Source: Tillus elongatus (lineage: Eukaryota; Arthropoda; Insecta; Coleoptera; Cleridae). Taken from it: a stretch of DNA of 64,000 nucleotides. This document shows, piece after piece, positions 28,690 through 39,479 of this stretch. A program made the position numbers and the translations under genes. Under the pieces are notes generated by a model. It saw only the letters and a program-made list of their open reading frames with translations. It was not told where the DNA came from and made no database searches. Where the stretch lies: assembly GCA_964006375.1 (NCBI GenBank), contig OZ023267.1:83809406-83873405 (forward strand), written 5' to 3'. Every line of letters begins with the position of its first letter. Positions within the stretch are counted from its first letter, which is position 1.

Positions 28690-29237
28690 TTTGCAATGGC
28701 GGTTTCTCGTGAGCAGCGCTCGGCCGTAAATTTTGCCTCTTTCTCTAAAAACTAGCACAGAAGCTCTTGAAATGTTAAAAAAGGGCTACAGACATGGTTG
28801 TTTCAACAGGGGAGTTGTCGTGGTGAAGTCACTCGACTGCTGCAAATGAGGCCTCTTCCGCCGCAAACTCTTGCGCAATCTTTTTACAACTTCTAGTTAG
28901 AATGCCTGGTTAACAGTCTGACCTTGTAAACAAAACTCTTAATGGGAAACTTCTATCACATAAAAAAAATCATTTTTTTGAAGTTTGATTTCACTTGACG
29001 AGCTTTTTTGAGGCGAAGCGAACATAGAGTTTTCCACTGGCTTGATTGTTGCTTCGTTTTAGGATCGTAACCGTAGCACCATGATTCGTCACCTGTGGTA
29101 GCTCTGGAAAAAAGTCTCCTCCTTACAGAAAGGCACGGAAAAAAATCCAGAAGAGTGAGGTGAAACAGCTCTCTGGCGTCGATGATTAGCCATAGTCGCG
29201 GAAAGAGACCGACGTTAAAGAAATAAAAACACACGAC
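28690..29237. pseudogene. Rearranged mariner transposase remnant with SINE piece (unit A)
   Basis: Plus strand 28695-28800 reads a mariner-like N-terminus (MAVSREQRSAVNF, then STEALEMLKKGY). The central catalytic part is on the minus strand, 29106 down to about 28790: TGDESWCYGYDPKTKQQSSQW, with the first aspartate, then GQTVNQAF, LEVVKRLRKSLRRKRP and HDNSP, with the second. The two halves point toward each other, so the gene was broken by an inversion. A 3' SINE fragment lies at 29118-29237. Stops are frequent. Confidence 0.65.
29118..29237 (+). mobile_element. Truncated SINE fragment (unit A)
   Basis: About 120 bases match the 3' part of the SINE at 40159-40517: CTCCTTACAGAAAGGCA, GTGAGGTGAAACAGCTC, CATAGTCGCGGAAA, GACGTTAAAGAAA, then an ACACAC tail. 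It sits inside the mariner remnant. Confidence 0.8.
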
Positions 29238-30109
29238 GCTAGCATAAGGCTTTTGCTGCATCTGGGCTTTTCGTTCTTACTGACGAACACTTAATTTTTC
29301 CAAAAATCAGCTTTCAAATCTTAAGTTTAGCATCCTTGGATCCTTTGTTGCCCACACGTGGGCAGGGGAAGTTTGTTCTTTGCCCCGTTATCTAGAAGAT
29401 ACGTGTGTAGTGTATTTGTGGAATTTGGCAAATGTTTTTATTATATTTACTTGAAAAGAACTTAAAAACCAAAAAATAATAATTTATTATTCTCTATATT
29501 TTGTACATTGCTAGTTATATCATCATTACCTATTGTACAAAAACATCATATGAAAACTTTTCATTTTAGATGAATCTTTGTGCATTTTTTTTATATTTTA
29601 ATGAAATATCATGGTACACTGGCCCTCCGTTTCACTAACGGTTTACTAAATGAGTCATACAGATCAGCGGCCATGTTTTGGTTTGTCCATTCTCATTAAT
29701 AGTAGGGTCAAAGGTTAAGCCCGTATAAATTATCCGAGACGGCGGCGTTAGCAAAGCTGACCCATCCTGATTCCCATAAAAGCACGCCTCTACAAAAAAA
29801 TAATTATCGCATCTTTTAGGTCAATTGTTTTGTTCGTTTTTGCCCTTTCTTCACGTAACAAATTGAGGTTTATCTCTTTTACCAAACACGTATAATTTGT
29901 TTTCTCCTCTCTAATAACATTTTTAACAAACGTTGCCGCTTGAAATTGAAAAATGTTACCTATTCGGCGTTAGAATATGCCCAATCATTCACTTCCTGGT
30001 AAAATGTTTGTTTTCAATGCATCAGAGTTATTCCTTGATGTACGATTAATTTTACAAAGTACTGACGTAGCAAGTACGTTGTGGTAGCGATTTTTTGTAA
30101 AGCTATGCC

Positions 30110-30113
<4 letters not shown>
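29238..30113. other. AT-rich sequence without recognised genes
   Basis: No supported gene. The unit B equivalent is 53383-54258. Confidence 0.6.
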
Positions 30114-30188
<75 letters not shown>

Positions 30189-30204
30189 GCGTGTGTGTGT
30201 GTGT
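30114..30204. repeat. (TA)n then (GT)n microsatellite (unit A)
   Basis: TA array 30114-30184 followed by GCGTGTGTGTGTGTGT. In unit B the TA part is about 30 bp longer (54259-54361). Confidence 0.95.
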
Positions 30205-31656
30205 CACAGAGATAACTTAAAAAATAATGGGCCGATTTTGATTAGATTTGGTGAGTACCTTTCTTTTGCAAGTGGTTTGAATAGGTTCGTTAGCCAGGTA
30301 AAAAAATGTTGTGTTTCTTTTCGAAAAAAATTCATATCTCCGGAAGTAACAAAGTAAGAGCAACCAAATTTGGTATGCGGATTTATTCCATTATAAGTAA
30401 ATCACGCACAAATTTAGCTCTGTAAGTTAAAAGACTAAAAGGTTATAGGCATTTAAAGAAAAATAAGTTGGGGTTTTCCTCGAAACGTCAAAGTCGCGAT
30501 TTTAAACTGCAAAATTGGCAACATTTAGGCAAATAACCTGAAACTAATACGAGCTATGGAAAGAACATGTCTCAAGAAGAATGTTTTACAGAGCCTGAAG
30601 TTTTAGCTTCAACCATCATTGTGTTTCATTTTACTAAAATACTTCAAGAGAATTCATTTTAAATAGACCCTTTCTCTGATGCCTTGGTAGTAGTCTCAGC
30701 TATAGAGTTTATCGTTTAATGGTATATAATTTTTGTCGAATTTTCGTAAAAAATTAATAAAGATCAATATATCCGTTATTATACAAGAAACGAAATAAAA
30801 TTTTATACATTAATTATAGGTTGTCCTGAGCTACATTTAAAAAAATTCTACAATCACATGAGGCCCATAAGTCGTTTGTGATACAAATTTTCATTTTTTT
30901 TTAAATCGAACACGCCTTATGTTATTGCATTGTTGCATTTTCCATCAAAATATAATGCATGTTTGTAAGAAAAGAAATTCGGGACGCAGCAAGTGCGTTA
31001 TCGTAGCGAACTTTCATTAAATGCGTCAAATTTGAATAGCTCAATTTGCTATTAACCTATAAGGTTGACCAAGAAACCAGTTTTTTCGGGAACACTTTAA
31101 GTTTACTTTCGAAAATTTGTGTACATTTTGAAACAATAAGTTTATTTTGATGAAACATGGCACATTGTTTCTACTATATAGATTGTACTGCTTTCTTAAA
31201 AAAACACATATTTTCTATTAAAAAACATTTTTATGAAAATTCACTACCATAACTCACTTGTTGCGTCCAGACTTTTAACTATGACATTATTAGGGCACTT
31301 TTTTATGGGCAATCTCAATCTGTTATCGTATTTTCCAAGATGCAAGAGTTTAAATATTCAACTTAAAGTTTTCTTGTGCGCGACATTTTGGATTTTTGCA
31401 TTTTTAAAAAGTCTTTTTATTTTCTGATTAAAATGATATATTACACGATACGATCACATCTTAGCTGCTATTAAAATTTGGAAAAAATCGTTTTTGCTAA
31501 AACTGCTTTGGGAGGGACGCTAATAAATTTGTTCAACCATCTAAATATTGACAGTTCAGCCAAGCTTTGATGTTTATTATATTTCTGTACACTGTATCTG
31601 TGGCATTTATTCGAAACATATGACTTTTACAAATGAACATGGTACAAATATATTAC
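30205..31656. other. AT-rich sequence without recognised genes
   Basis: No supported gene or structured repeat. The unit B equivalent is about 54380-55833. Confidence 0.6.
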
Positions 31657-31733
31657 AAAAATAATAGAAACAATGAACATTATTGGTTAAGAGAGCAATG
31701 TCATCAAAACAGATAAGCAGGGACCTAGGCGCG
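31657..31733 (+). pseudogene. Left part of a transposase fragment interrupted by the ERV
   Basis: This is the first 77 bases of a 189-bp unit whose remainder follows the retroelement at 39831-39942. A second copy of the unit is intact at 39943-40131. The last four bases, CGCG (31730-31733), are the target duplication of the retroelement. Confidence 0.75.
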
Positions 31734-31993
31734 AGTTATGGTTGCACCACCCGGTATACTACACACACCAAGGCTACTGTCAGCACATATGGGTACGTTG
31801 CGCTACACCGGCTTTTCCGTCGACTCAGCGTCCGGTTGAAGTGCAGCGACATTACCGAGGGGAAATTGATCAGCAATTAATAGTCTATAAATATATGTCG
31901 AACATTAATATTCAACAGTTAGTCTTTGCCATCCAGCCTTAATGGTATTAGATTACTCATATGTATTTTATTGTAATTTTTATATTATTTAAA

Positions 31994-32076
<83 letters not shown>

Positions 32077-32141
32077 TTGTACTGTAACTTCAAGTAAATA
32101 AATTTAACTTTATGAAGTTCAATTGAAGTACAACTCTAAGT
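31734..32141 (+). repeat. 5' LTR, copy A (408 bp)
   Basis: It begins AGTTATGGTTGC and ends ACAACTCTAAGT, a start of AGT being common in insect errantiviruses. TATAAATA at 31886-31893 is a likely promoter element and AATAAA at 32097-32102 a polyadenylation signal. A 75-bp (TA)n array (32000-32074) makes it 61 bp longer than the 3' LTR; otherwise the two differ by only one base that I noticed. Confidence 0.9.
31886..31893 (+). promoter_or_regulatory. TATA-like element of the 5' LTR
   Basis: TATAAATA lies 152 bases into the LTR, with CAACAGTTAGTC, a possible initiator, about 25-30 bases downstream. Position fits a U3/R border; no transcript data are available. Confidence 0.45.
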
Positions 32142-32159
32142 GGCGCAGTCGTTAGTATG
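32142..32159 (+). promoter_or_regulatory. Primer binding site, tRNA-Ser type
   Basis: GGCGCAGTCGTTAGTATGAG follows the LTR directly, its preceding T being shared with the LTR end (TGGCGCAGTCG). TGGCGCAGTCG matches the tRNA-Ser-type primer site used by the 17.6/297 group of gypsy elements. Confidence 0.7.
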
Positions 32160-32390
32160 AGTTTAGTGCCCTTTTGACAAAAATCGCAAAAGTCCGCACT
32201 TCGATTTTTATCGTTAAAAACTCAGAACCAGCTTCAAAGTCAACAAAGAACAGCATCGTCCAAGTTGATAAAAATAATTTAAGTAACTTTCAATTAAAAA
32301 TACAGTGAGTGCGCGAGCGATCATAAGAGAAAATAAGGTTTGATACGGAACTTCTGCCTACGAAGTTGTCTGCCTTATTCGCTGTATCTT

Positions 32391-32440
32391 ATGATGCTGA
32401 AGCAAAGAAGAACAGAAATCGTCTTCATCTTCACATTGGC
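32391..32440 (+). CDS. Upstream leader reading frame and putative first env exon, copy A
   Basis: Two adjacent ATGs (32391 and 32394) open a 17-codon frame with basic then hydrophobic residues. In unspliced RNA it stops at the TAA inside the sequence GCGTAAGT. That same GTAAGT, at 32441, is a strong 5' splice donor. An acceptor-like TTTCAG ends at 37728. The exon ends two bases into a codon, and position 37729 supplies the third base in the frame of env, so the phases agree. The exon would therefore give env a signal-peptide start, as in errantiviruses, where env RNA is spliced. The joining is inferred, not shown. Confidence 0.6.
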
Positions 32441-32572
32441 GTAAGTGCTTTCATTGTTCCTTTGAATTTCCTTGTCCTACCTTAATCTAAAATCGATTAA
32501 AGTTAGAAGCAAATATTACGGGAAATATTAATTAAAATTTTACCCAAATTTAAATTATTGATTAATAAATTA

Positions 32573-33913
32573 ATGTCAGACTCTGAAACAGAGACAGTTG
32601 ACAATTTTAATAATAAAGTAAAAATAAATTTAGCACCTCCCAAACTTATAGTAACAGAGAAAAATACAATAAGCTCAAATAACAATCAAATTATGGCAAA
32701 TCAATTACAAAATTATCACATTAATGCTATTCCCGCATACGATGGGGACCAGCATACTTTAGCTTTATTTATTTCAGCGTGTGAAAATTTTCTCACTTCA
32801 TTTGTTGATAGAACAAATGATGACAATCCAAATAACCAATGGATGCTTAGAATAGTAATAAGTAAATTAGAAGGTAGAGCTAGAACATTGATAGGTAGTA
32901 GGGAAGATGCCACAAATTGGCCTCGTATTAAACAATTATTGCAACAATACTTCGGCGACCAGAGAGACGAAGACTGTTTAGCTAGGGACCTCTTGCTCTT
33001 AAAGCCAGACCCTAGAGAAACCCCATACCAATTCGGTATGAGAATACAAGACTCACGTAGTCTTTTAGCTTCAAAAGTAAGACTAACAACTGCAAACGAA
33101 GCATTTCGTTTAATTAAAAATGAATTTTACGATAAAGTGGCACTGAAAACCTATTTACATGGTTTGAGTGGTCAACTAGGGTTAGCAGTTAGGCTACAAA
33201 ACCCGACTAATCTAGAACACGCTATGTCGCTTGTTCTGGAAGAAGAGAATTTTCAATATGGAGCAAAACAAATGAAATATCTCCACAATCAATCCACAAA
33301 TTTTAAAAACTCAAATGTACCAAATAAACAACCTCAATACATACAGAATCAGCAAAATAATAGAAATAACGTTCCGCATTTTACGCACCCCCGACAATTC
33401 CATAACCAACCCACATACAGAAAGCCCTTAAATTTACGTAATCAGACCCCACAACAGCTGACACAAAACGTATTCAGACCAAATCCAAATTTCAGACCAA
33501 ACTATAGGCCAACACCTATGGAGGTATCTGCAAAAAATTCCTCGATACATACACGTCCCAATCCAAATTTTAGACAACATTTCCAGCCCGAACCTATGGA
33601 AACGTCATCTAGAAATTTCAATACTCATCCGAGAGGTCCTAACGGGCCTAACGCACAGTCATCACCTACCCAATTATACCATCAAGAGGTTCAACATGAA
33701 TTTAAATCAGACAACCCTGTTTATGACGAATCTTATGAAAATTATCCTTCAGAAACACACTCTTATACAATTCCTGAAGATGACGCTCGTTACTTTGACG
33801 AAACGAATCATGAAACGTACGAAGAAGAAACTAGACCTGAAGCAGCTTTTGAACAAACAGGTAACATCGAACAAAATTTTATTCAGGTTATCGAACTAAA
33901 CAAAAAAATATAG
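32573..33913 (+). CDS. gag: gag structural protein, copy A
   Basis: 446 codons from the first ATG of the frame at 32573. Residues 30-230 form a retrotransposon capsid-like region (ENFLTSFVDRTND, LEGRARTLIG, LLQQYFGD, TPYQFGMRIQ), and the C-terminal half is Asn/Pro/Arg-rich with repeated RPNPNFR and PMEVS/PMETS motifs, ending in an acidic tail. There is no CCHC zinc knuckle, as in several errantivirus gags. It would form the particle core in the cytoplasm. The stop TAG at 33911 comes just after a seven-A run (33902-33908), where a -1 shift enters the protease-RT frame. Confidence 0.85.
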   Translation: MSDSETETVDNFNNKVKINLAPPKLIVTEKNTISSNNNQIMANQLQNYHINAIPAYDGDQHTLALFISACENFLTSFVDRTNDDNPNNQWMLRIVISKLEGRARTLIGSREDATNWPRIKQLLQQYFGDQRDEDCLARDLLLLKPDPRETPYQFGMRIQDSRSLLASKVRLTTANEAFRLIKNEFYDKVALKTYLHGLSGQLGLAVRLQNPTNLEHAMSLVLEEENFQYGAKQMKYLHNQSTNFKNSNVPNKQPQYIQNQQNNRNNVPHFTHPRQFHNQPTYRKPLNLRNQTPQQLTQNVFRPNPNFRPNYRPTPMEVSAKNSSIHTRPNPNFRQHFQPEPMETSSRNFNTHPRGPNGPNAQSSPTQLYHQEVQHEFKSDNPVYDESYENYPSETHSYTIPEDDARYFDETNHETYEEETRPEAAFEQTGNIEQNFIQVIELNKKI

Positions 33914-35637
33914 TACAGATAAATTCTGTAAACCACCCTAAATTGCCTTATATACTGGTCGAAATCAACCCCTCATTTCAAATGCGACTTATGCTTGACA
34001 CCGGTTCGATGAAATCGCTGTTATGTGAAAATATTGCCCATAATTTTTATTCCAAATTTATAGAGCATGAAAAATTTCAAATTAAATCTGTTCACCAAAC
34101 CAGTTTTCATAATGAAATTCTAAAAATTCCTCTACCAAGTATATTTAAAACAGGCAGAGCTAAATTTAAATTCTATGTATTTAACATTAATAATCAATAT
34201 CATGGGTTAATTGGTACTGACCTTCTCAAACAACTGGGAGCTAAAATAGATTTTTATAATAGGAAATTGGTAACGAAGCATACATGCATTCCCTTGTATT
34301 TACCATGTGACGACGACATACATCGCGAATGTAACTCGAAACCACAAGAATTAAATAACATAATACTGCCTGCGAGATGTGAAACAATAGTCAAACTTCC
34401 TATAGACTGTAGTTCCAACATAGGCATAATAAATAATATAAAACTCGAGTCAGGTGTAATTATTCCTGCATCTATCGTGACAGTTTCAAATGGCCAGGCT
34501 ATAACCTCTATAGTGAATAGTAATGAAAATCCCGTACAGCTGATTATACATAAAGCTATTTATGCAGAACCTGTTTCAACTAACGAATTAAATTCCATTC
34601 ATCATAACAAAGATATCGACTTAGAAAACATAGATGGTACTGCTAATGAAATTGACAAATTACAAATTCAAAATTTAAACAGATTAAGACTTGATCACAC
34701 TAATGACGAAGAACGAGACATGATAGAAAACGTATGTTACGAGTACAGAGACATATTTTATTGCGAAGGTGTCCCATTATCATTTTCTAATCAAGTTAAA
34801 CATAGTATTAGGTTATCTAATCCTAACCCAGTATTTGTTAAGCCATATCGATTACCTGAAGCTCAAAAGCAAGAAGTCAAAAGACAAATTGACGACTTGT
34901 TAAGACAAAAAATTATTCAGCCATCTTCCAGCCCGTGGAATAGCCCTGTCCTGATTGTTAACAAAAAATCAGATGCCAGTGGCAAACAAAAATTTCGCAT
35001 GGTCATAGACTATAGACGTCTTAATGAACAAACTATTGGTGATAAGTATCCCTTACCCAATATTTCGGAAATATTGGATAAATTAGGTCGTAGCCAGTAT
35101 TATACCACGTTAGACTTAGCCTCAGGATATCATCAAATTGAAATGAATCCTGAAGATATGGAAAAAACTGCCTTCAGCTCTGAAGGGGGGCACTATATGA
35201 ACAGGCGTATGCCATTCGGGTTGAAGGGAGCGCCTAGTACCTTTCAAAGGGCTATGGATAATATCCTTAGGGGTATTCAAAATGAAAAATGTTTTACCTA
35301 CCTTGATGACATCATAATTTTCAGTACTTCTTTGCAAGAACACATAGAAAGGTTGACAAATGTATTCGAAAGGTTAAGAAAGGCTAATTTAAAAATACAG
35401 CTTGACAAGAGTGAATTTTTAAAAAAGGAAGTAGCCTACCTCGGGCACATTATCACGTCCGAAGGCGTAAAACCAAATCCTGATAAAGTAAAGGCTGTAA
35501 GAGAATTCCCCATACCTAAAACAAGAAAAGAGATCAAAGGATTCCTAGGTCTTGTAGGGTACTACCGAAAATTTATTAAAGACTTCGGTAAATTAACAAA
35601 ACCATTGACTCGATGCTTAAAAAAAATGCAACTATAG
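33904..35637 (+). CDS. pol: Protease and reverse transcriptase (pol part 1), copy A
   Basis: The frame lies -1 relative to gag. The aspartic protease motif LMLDTGSMKS is at about 33991, and the RT fingers and palm follow from about 34810: KQKFRMVIDYRRLNE, TLDLASGYHQIE, MPFGLKGAPSTFQRAM and the active site YLDD at 35299-35310, then LGHIITSEGVKPNPDK and the thumb. The RT palm aromatic before RRMPFGL reads Asn (AAC, 35200-35202) where copy B has Tyr, a probable damaging change. The frame ends at TAG 35635 just after an A8 run. Confidence 0.85.
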   Translation, partial: KNIVQINSVNHPKLPYILVEINPSFQMRLMLDTGSMKSLLCENIAHNFYSKFIEHEKFQIKSVHQTSFHNEILKIPLPSIFKTGRAKFKFYVFNINNQYHGLIGTDLLKQLGAKIDFYNRKLVTKHTCIPLYLPCDDDIHRECNSKPQELNNIILPARCETIVKLPIDCSSNIGIINNIKLESGVIIPASIVTVSNGQAITSIVNSNENPVQLIIHKAIYAEPVSTNELNSIHHNKDIDLENIDGTANEIDKLQIQNLNRLRLDHTNDEERDMIENVCYEYRDIFYCEGVPLSFSNQVKHSIRLSNPNPVFVKPYRLPEAQKQEVKRQIDDLLRQKIIQPSSSPWNSPVLIVNKKSDASGKQKFRMVIDYRRLNEQTIGDKYPLPNISEILDKLGRSQYYTTLDLASGYHQIEMNPEDMEKTAFSSEGGHYMNRRMPFGLKGAPSTFQRAMDNILRGIQNEKCFTYLDDIIIFSTSLQEHIERLTNVFERLRKANLKIQLDKSEFLKKEVAYLGHIITSEGVKPNPDKVKAVREFPIPKTRKEIKGFLGLVGYYRKFIKDFGKLTKPLTRCLKKMQL

Positions 35638-37766
35638 TTCATGATAGTAGTTTTATAGAAGCTTTCGAAACATGCAAAAATATATTAATGAATGACCCCG
35701 TATTACAATACCCTGATTTCACAAAACCCTTTATACTCACTACGGATGCTTCCAATGTAGCCCTTGGAGCTGTCCTTTCTCAAGGGTCAGTAGGTAATGA
35801 TAAACCTATTAGTTATGCTTCTCGTACCCTCAATGAAACAGAGCAGAGATACTCCACCATTGAACGGGAACTTCTTTCTATTGTTTGGGCCACCAAATAC
35901 TTCCGCCCCTATCTTTATGGTCGTAAGTTCTATATATATACTGACCACAGGCCTTTAGTATGGCTTATGCAACTAAAGGAACCCAATTCAAAATTAACAC
36001 GTTGGCGTTTAAAACTCGAGGAATATGACTATGAAATAATTTATAAAAAAGGGTCTCTAAACTGCAACGCAGATTCCTTGTCCCGCATCCAAGTTCATGC
36101 TTTAGAGGATGCAGAAATTTCATCAATCGCTAATAATTTTGATGAGGACGAAAGACCTCTCCAAGATTTACAAAGGCAGCTCAACACCCCAAATTTTGAT
36201 GACGTTGTGCAACCAACTGAACCCGAATATATTCCGCCAATGAGCCCTCCAGAACTCTCTTTTATTCCAGTAGAAATTCCTAGCACCTCAAGCAACACTA
36301 TTCCACCTATAAGCCGAACAGACAAAACAACACTTGAACAAAATAACGACTTACGAGACAGTGATCATTCACAAGTAAATGTAGAACCAAAAATAGGTAT
36401 TCAGATATCAGATGTTCCTATAGAAAAACAACTAAACCAATATTATATATCTCCCGTACATAATAATCCAAGACCAGTAAAACAACTAAAGGTTAACAAT
36501 CAAAATAACTATTTGGTGCAAATCCCGAGAAATGATAATCGACAAGCAATCATAAATTTTCTAAAGGAATATACTACAATAGGCAAAAGGTATTACTTTA
36601 ATTTCGAAACAGAAAAATTATACCAAGATTTCTGTTCAGTGTATGTGGAAATATTTAACAACAATGCACCCATTATTATCAGTTGCCCCAAGCATCGTCT
36701 GCCCTTAGCCGACGATGAAGAGATTAACGAGGTAATTAGAAATTATCACGAGGGAAAAACTAACCATAGAGGTATAATAGAAACTATAAAACAAATATCC
36801 AACAAGTATTACTTCCAAAAAATGCGTGAAAAAATAACGGCTTATATTAATGAATGTGAAATTTGCAAGCGAGCCAAGTACGATAGAAATCCACCCAATA
36901 TACCCTTAATGTTAACAGACACCCCTAGTAAACCCTTTCAGGTTATACATGCTGACACCTTTATAATAGAAAATCAAGTATTCTTAACAATCATTGATAC
37001 TTTCTCAAAATTAGGGACAGCAATACCTATAAGTAGTAAGAATCCGGTAGAAACTGCTAATGCATTCATACAGTATTTTACGTACTATGGCACACCCGAA
37101 CACATCATTATGGACAGTGGAACCGAATTTCGAACGGAAATCATCCAAAATCTTTTAGAGCTTCACAAAATTAAAATTCATTTTACTACACCTAAAAATC
37201 CAAATTCTAACGGTCCCATTGAAAGACTACACTCAACACTAGTTGAACACGTTCGAATATTACGACAAACGTACACTAAAGACCCCATAAAATATTTAAT
37301 GAACTACGCCCTTCTGGCATACAACTCAACTATACATACATCTACAAATCACACCCCCTTAGAAATAACCTTTGGACACACCTCTAATAGGGATATTTTC
37401 GATATAAATGATCATGAAAGGCTATTACAAGAGTATCTAATATCGCACAAAAATAAATTAAAAATATTATATGAAAAGGTGAAAGAATTAATAGAGAAAA
37501 ATAAGCTTCGCTCCATTTCTAACGCTAATAATAGAACCAATGATACCGACTTATTTAGAGATCAAACACATGTATATACAAAAGTAGACAAACGAAACAA
37601 GAATAACCCTAAATTTGACGGCCCCTACGAGGTTGTAAGCATATCTGACAAAAATATAATGACTTTAAGAAAAAACAAAAAATTGTCTAAACGTCATTTA
37701 CGAAATCTAAAACGACCTAATGTTTCAGGTCCATCTTCCTTATCCAAACCCAAGGACAAAGAATAA
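35613..37766 (+). CDS. pol: RNase H and integrase (pol part 2), copy A
   Basis: The frame is -1 relative to part 1, overlapping it by 25 bases at the A8 run (35619-35626). RNase H shows LTTDASNVALGAVL, STIERELLSI, YTDHRPLVW and NADSLSR, the four acidic positions in order. Integrase has an H-H-C-C finger (NYHEGKTNHRG, CEICKRAK), then HADTF, IMDSGTEF and NSNGPIERLHST, the D-D-E triad, and a C-terminal KFDGPYEVV of GPY/F type. A spacer of about 180 residues between the two domains is low complexity. In related elements pol is one frame, so this split is either a programmed shift or a one-base lesion. Confidence 0.85.
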   Translation: MLKKNATIVHDSSFIEAFETCKNILMNDPVLQYPDFTKPFILTTDASNVALGAVLSQGSVGNDKPISYASRTLNETEQRYSTIERELLSIVWATKYFRPYLYGRKFYIYTDHRPLVWLMQLKEPNSKLTRWRLKLEEYDYEIIYKKGSLNCNADSLSRIQVHALEDAEISSIANNFDEDERPLQDLQRQLNTPNFDDVVQPTEPEYIPPMSPPELSFIPVEIPSTSSNTIPPISRTDKTTLEQNNDLRDSDHSQVNVEPKIGIQISDVPIEKQLNQYYISPVHNNPRPVKQLKVNNQNNYLVQIPRNDNRQAIINFLKEYTTIGKRYYFNFETEKLYQDFCSVYVEIFNNNAPIIISCPKHRLPLADDEEINEVIRNYHEGKTNHRGIIETIKQISNKYYFQKMREKITAYINECEICKRAKYDRNPPNIPLMLTDTPSKPFQVIHADTFIIENQVFLTIIDTFSKLGTAIPISSKNPVETANAFIQYFTYYGTPEHIIMDSGTEFRTEIIQNLLELHKIKIHFTTPKNPNSNGPIERLHSTLVEHVRILRQTYTKDPIKYLMNYALLAYNSTIHTSTNHTPLEITFGHTSNRDIFDINDHERLLQEYLISHKNKLKILYEKVKELIEKNKLRSISNANNRTNDTDLFRDQTHVYTKVDKRNKNNPKFDGPYEVVSISDKNIMTLRKNKKLSKRHLRNLKRPNVSGPSSLSKPKDKE

Positions 37767-39448
37767 CATTAGACAAGATCAATGACAACCCCGGACTATT
37801 ATCAATTAACATGGGCAAAATGCAAAATTCCATTGACAAATGGACCATTATTCGAGTAATCCCTTTAACACCACTTCTCAATGGGTTTCGTTCCATAGAT
37901 AAACAGTCCCAAGATATCCATGACATTATTCACAATTCCACACATTCTAATCTTTATCAAAACGAGATACAAAATTACCAAAATATCCTTTCCCATCAAA
38001 TTGTGGAGACACAAAAAATATTTAACCAAATTATACCCTCTAATAATAATCGTAATAAAAGAGGACTAGTTAATGCTGTAGGTACAATCATAAAGACCTT
38101 AACAGGCAACATGGACGCAGACGATGCAGAACGTTATGATACGGCAATTTCTCAATTAACATCAAATCAAGACAAAATTAAAACAATAGTTGATAATCAA
38201 ATCATGTTAACAGAACAGGCCATAGAAAAATTTGATAAAACCATATCCTCGGTCATTTTAAACCAAAACAAAATTGAGGAACGTTTGCAGTTGATCACTT
38301 TAGGTTTCGAACAGGAAAAAATTAATAACGAACACATAATGCGTCTGCAGATGGTGTATATACAATTGATTACAGAAATCATTAATATTAAAAGCATTTT
38401 AAGCACATTAGTTAACGCAATAACTTTTGCAAGATTAGAAACAATGCATCCATCCATATTAGAACCTGAAGACTTACTAATAGAACTTAAAAGAATTGAG
38501 AGTTTTGTAACCAATCTCCCCTATAAGCTTGATGCAAATAATGTAGCTTTATACGAGGAGGTGTCAATAATTAAGTGTTACTACAAAAATTATACTTTAG
38601 TGTTTGCTATTGAAATTCCATTAGTAGAATCTAAACATTATAACTATTACCACCTTTATGCATTTCCTGTGAAACAAGGTCCTAGTCAAAATTATACCGT
38701 CATCATCCCTCAATCCAAATACCTAGCCCTTAACGATGAAAGCTATAACTTACAAAACACACTATGCCAAGAAGTCAGCCCTGGAGACTACTTATGCAGA
38801 GGTCAAACGATGAATCAGATCAGTAATAGCAGCCCTTGTGAAGTCCAATTGGTCAAGTTCACCACCAGATACGAAACTTGCGAACACCACCCAGTCAACA
38901 TACAGCAGATGAAGAGCCAGAAGATAAGTGCAAACAAATGGATAATGGTATTCCCCCGTGAAAGTACAGCACACCAACGATGCCGTAGCCGACAAGAAAC
39001 CACAAATCTAGAAGGAAGCTACTTGGTTCAAATCCCCGAAGGATGTCAAATGACAGTAAATAAGCAAATGTTCTCCCCATCTCACAATGAGATAGTATCT
39101 ACCTACCACATCCAACTACCCAAGTTGAAGCTTACCAACTTTCAGCTACAAGAGGTAGTAAATACAGCCCCAATCAAATTAGAATCAATAGATCTGGATG
39201 AATTACAAAAAACAAAGCATCAACTACAACACCAACGGTCATTATTGAATGCAGTTCAACATCCGAAAGTAAGCCTGTCTACTAGCATCTGGACCATCCT
39301 GTTGTACGTGATTGTTGCCCTGACAGCAGTCTATGCTTTATGGAGACTAAGAAAACCAACCAAAGAACCAAGATCCAACACCAACCAACAACAACAAAGA
39401 TGCCCCATGGAAGAAATCCCCCTGGAGAATATCACTTTGAAAATTTAG
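37729..39448 (+). CDS. env: env-like membrane glycoprotein, copy A
   Basis: The frame is open from the acceptor-like site at 37728; its first ATG is at 37811 (545 codons from there). From that ATG, residues 81-84 are RNKR, a furin-type cleavage site, followed by a glycine-rich segment that fits a fusion peptide, a helical heptad-rich region (about 100-200), several N-glycosylation sites and conserved cysteines in the C-terminal half. One transmembrane segment lies at about 491-511 and a 34-residue tail follows. The layout matches errantivirus env, which is related to baculovirus F proteins. Whether it is functional cannot be judged here. Confidence 0.8.
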
Positions 39449-39479
39449 CTTCCCTAAATTTTCTATCTGGCCCCGGAGG

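Noticed and set aside
36095..36325. Minus-strand frame inside the RNase H-integrase gene
   Set aside because: Shadow of the low-complexity spacer of pol.
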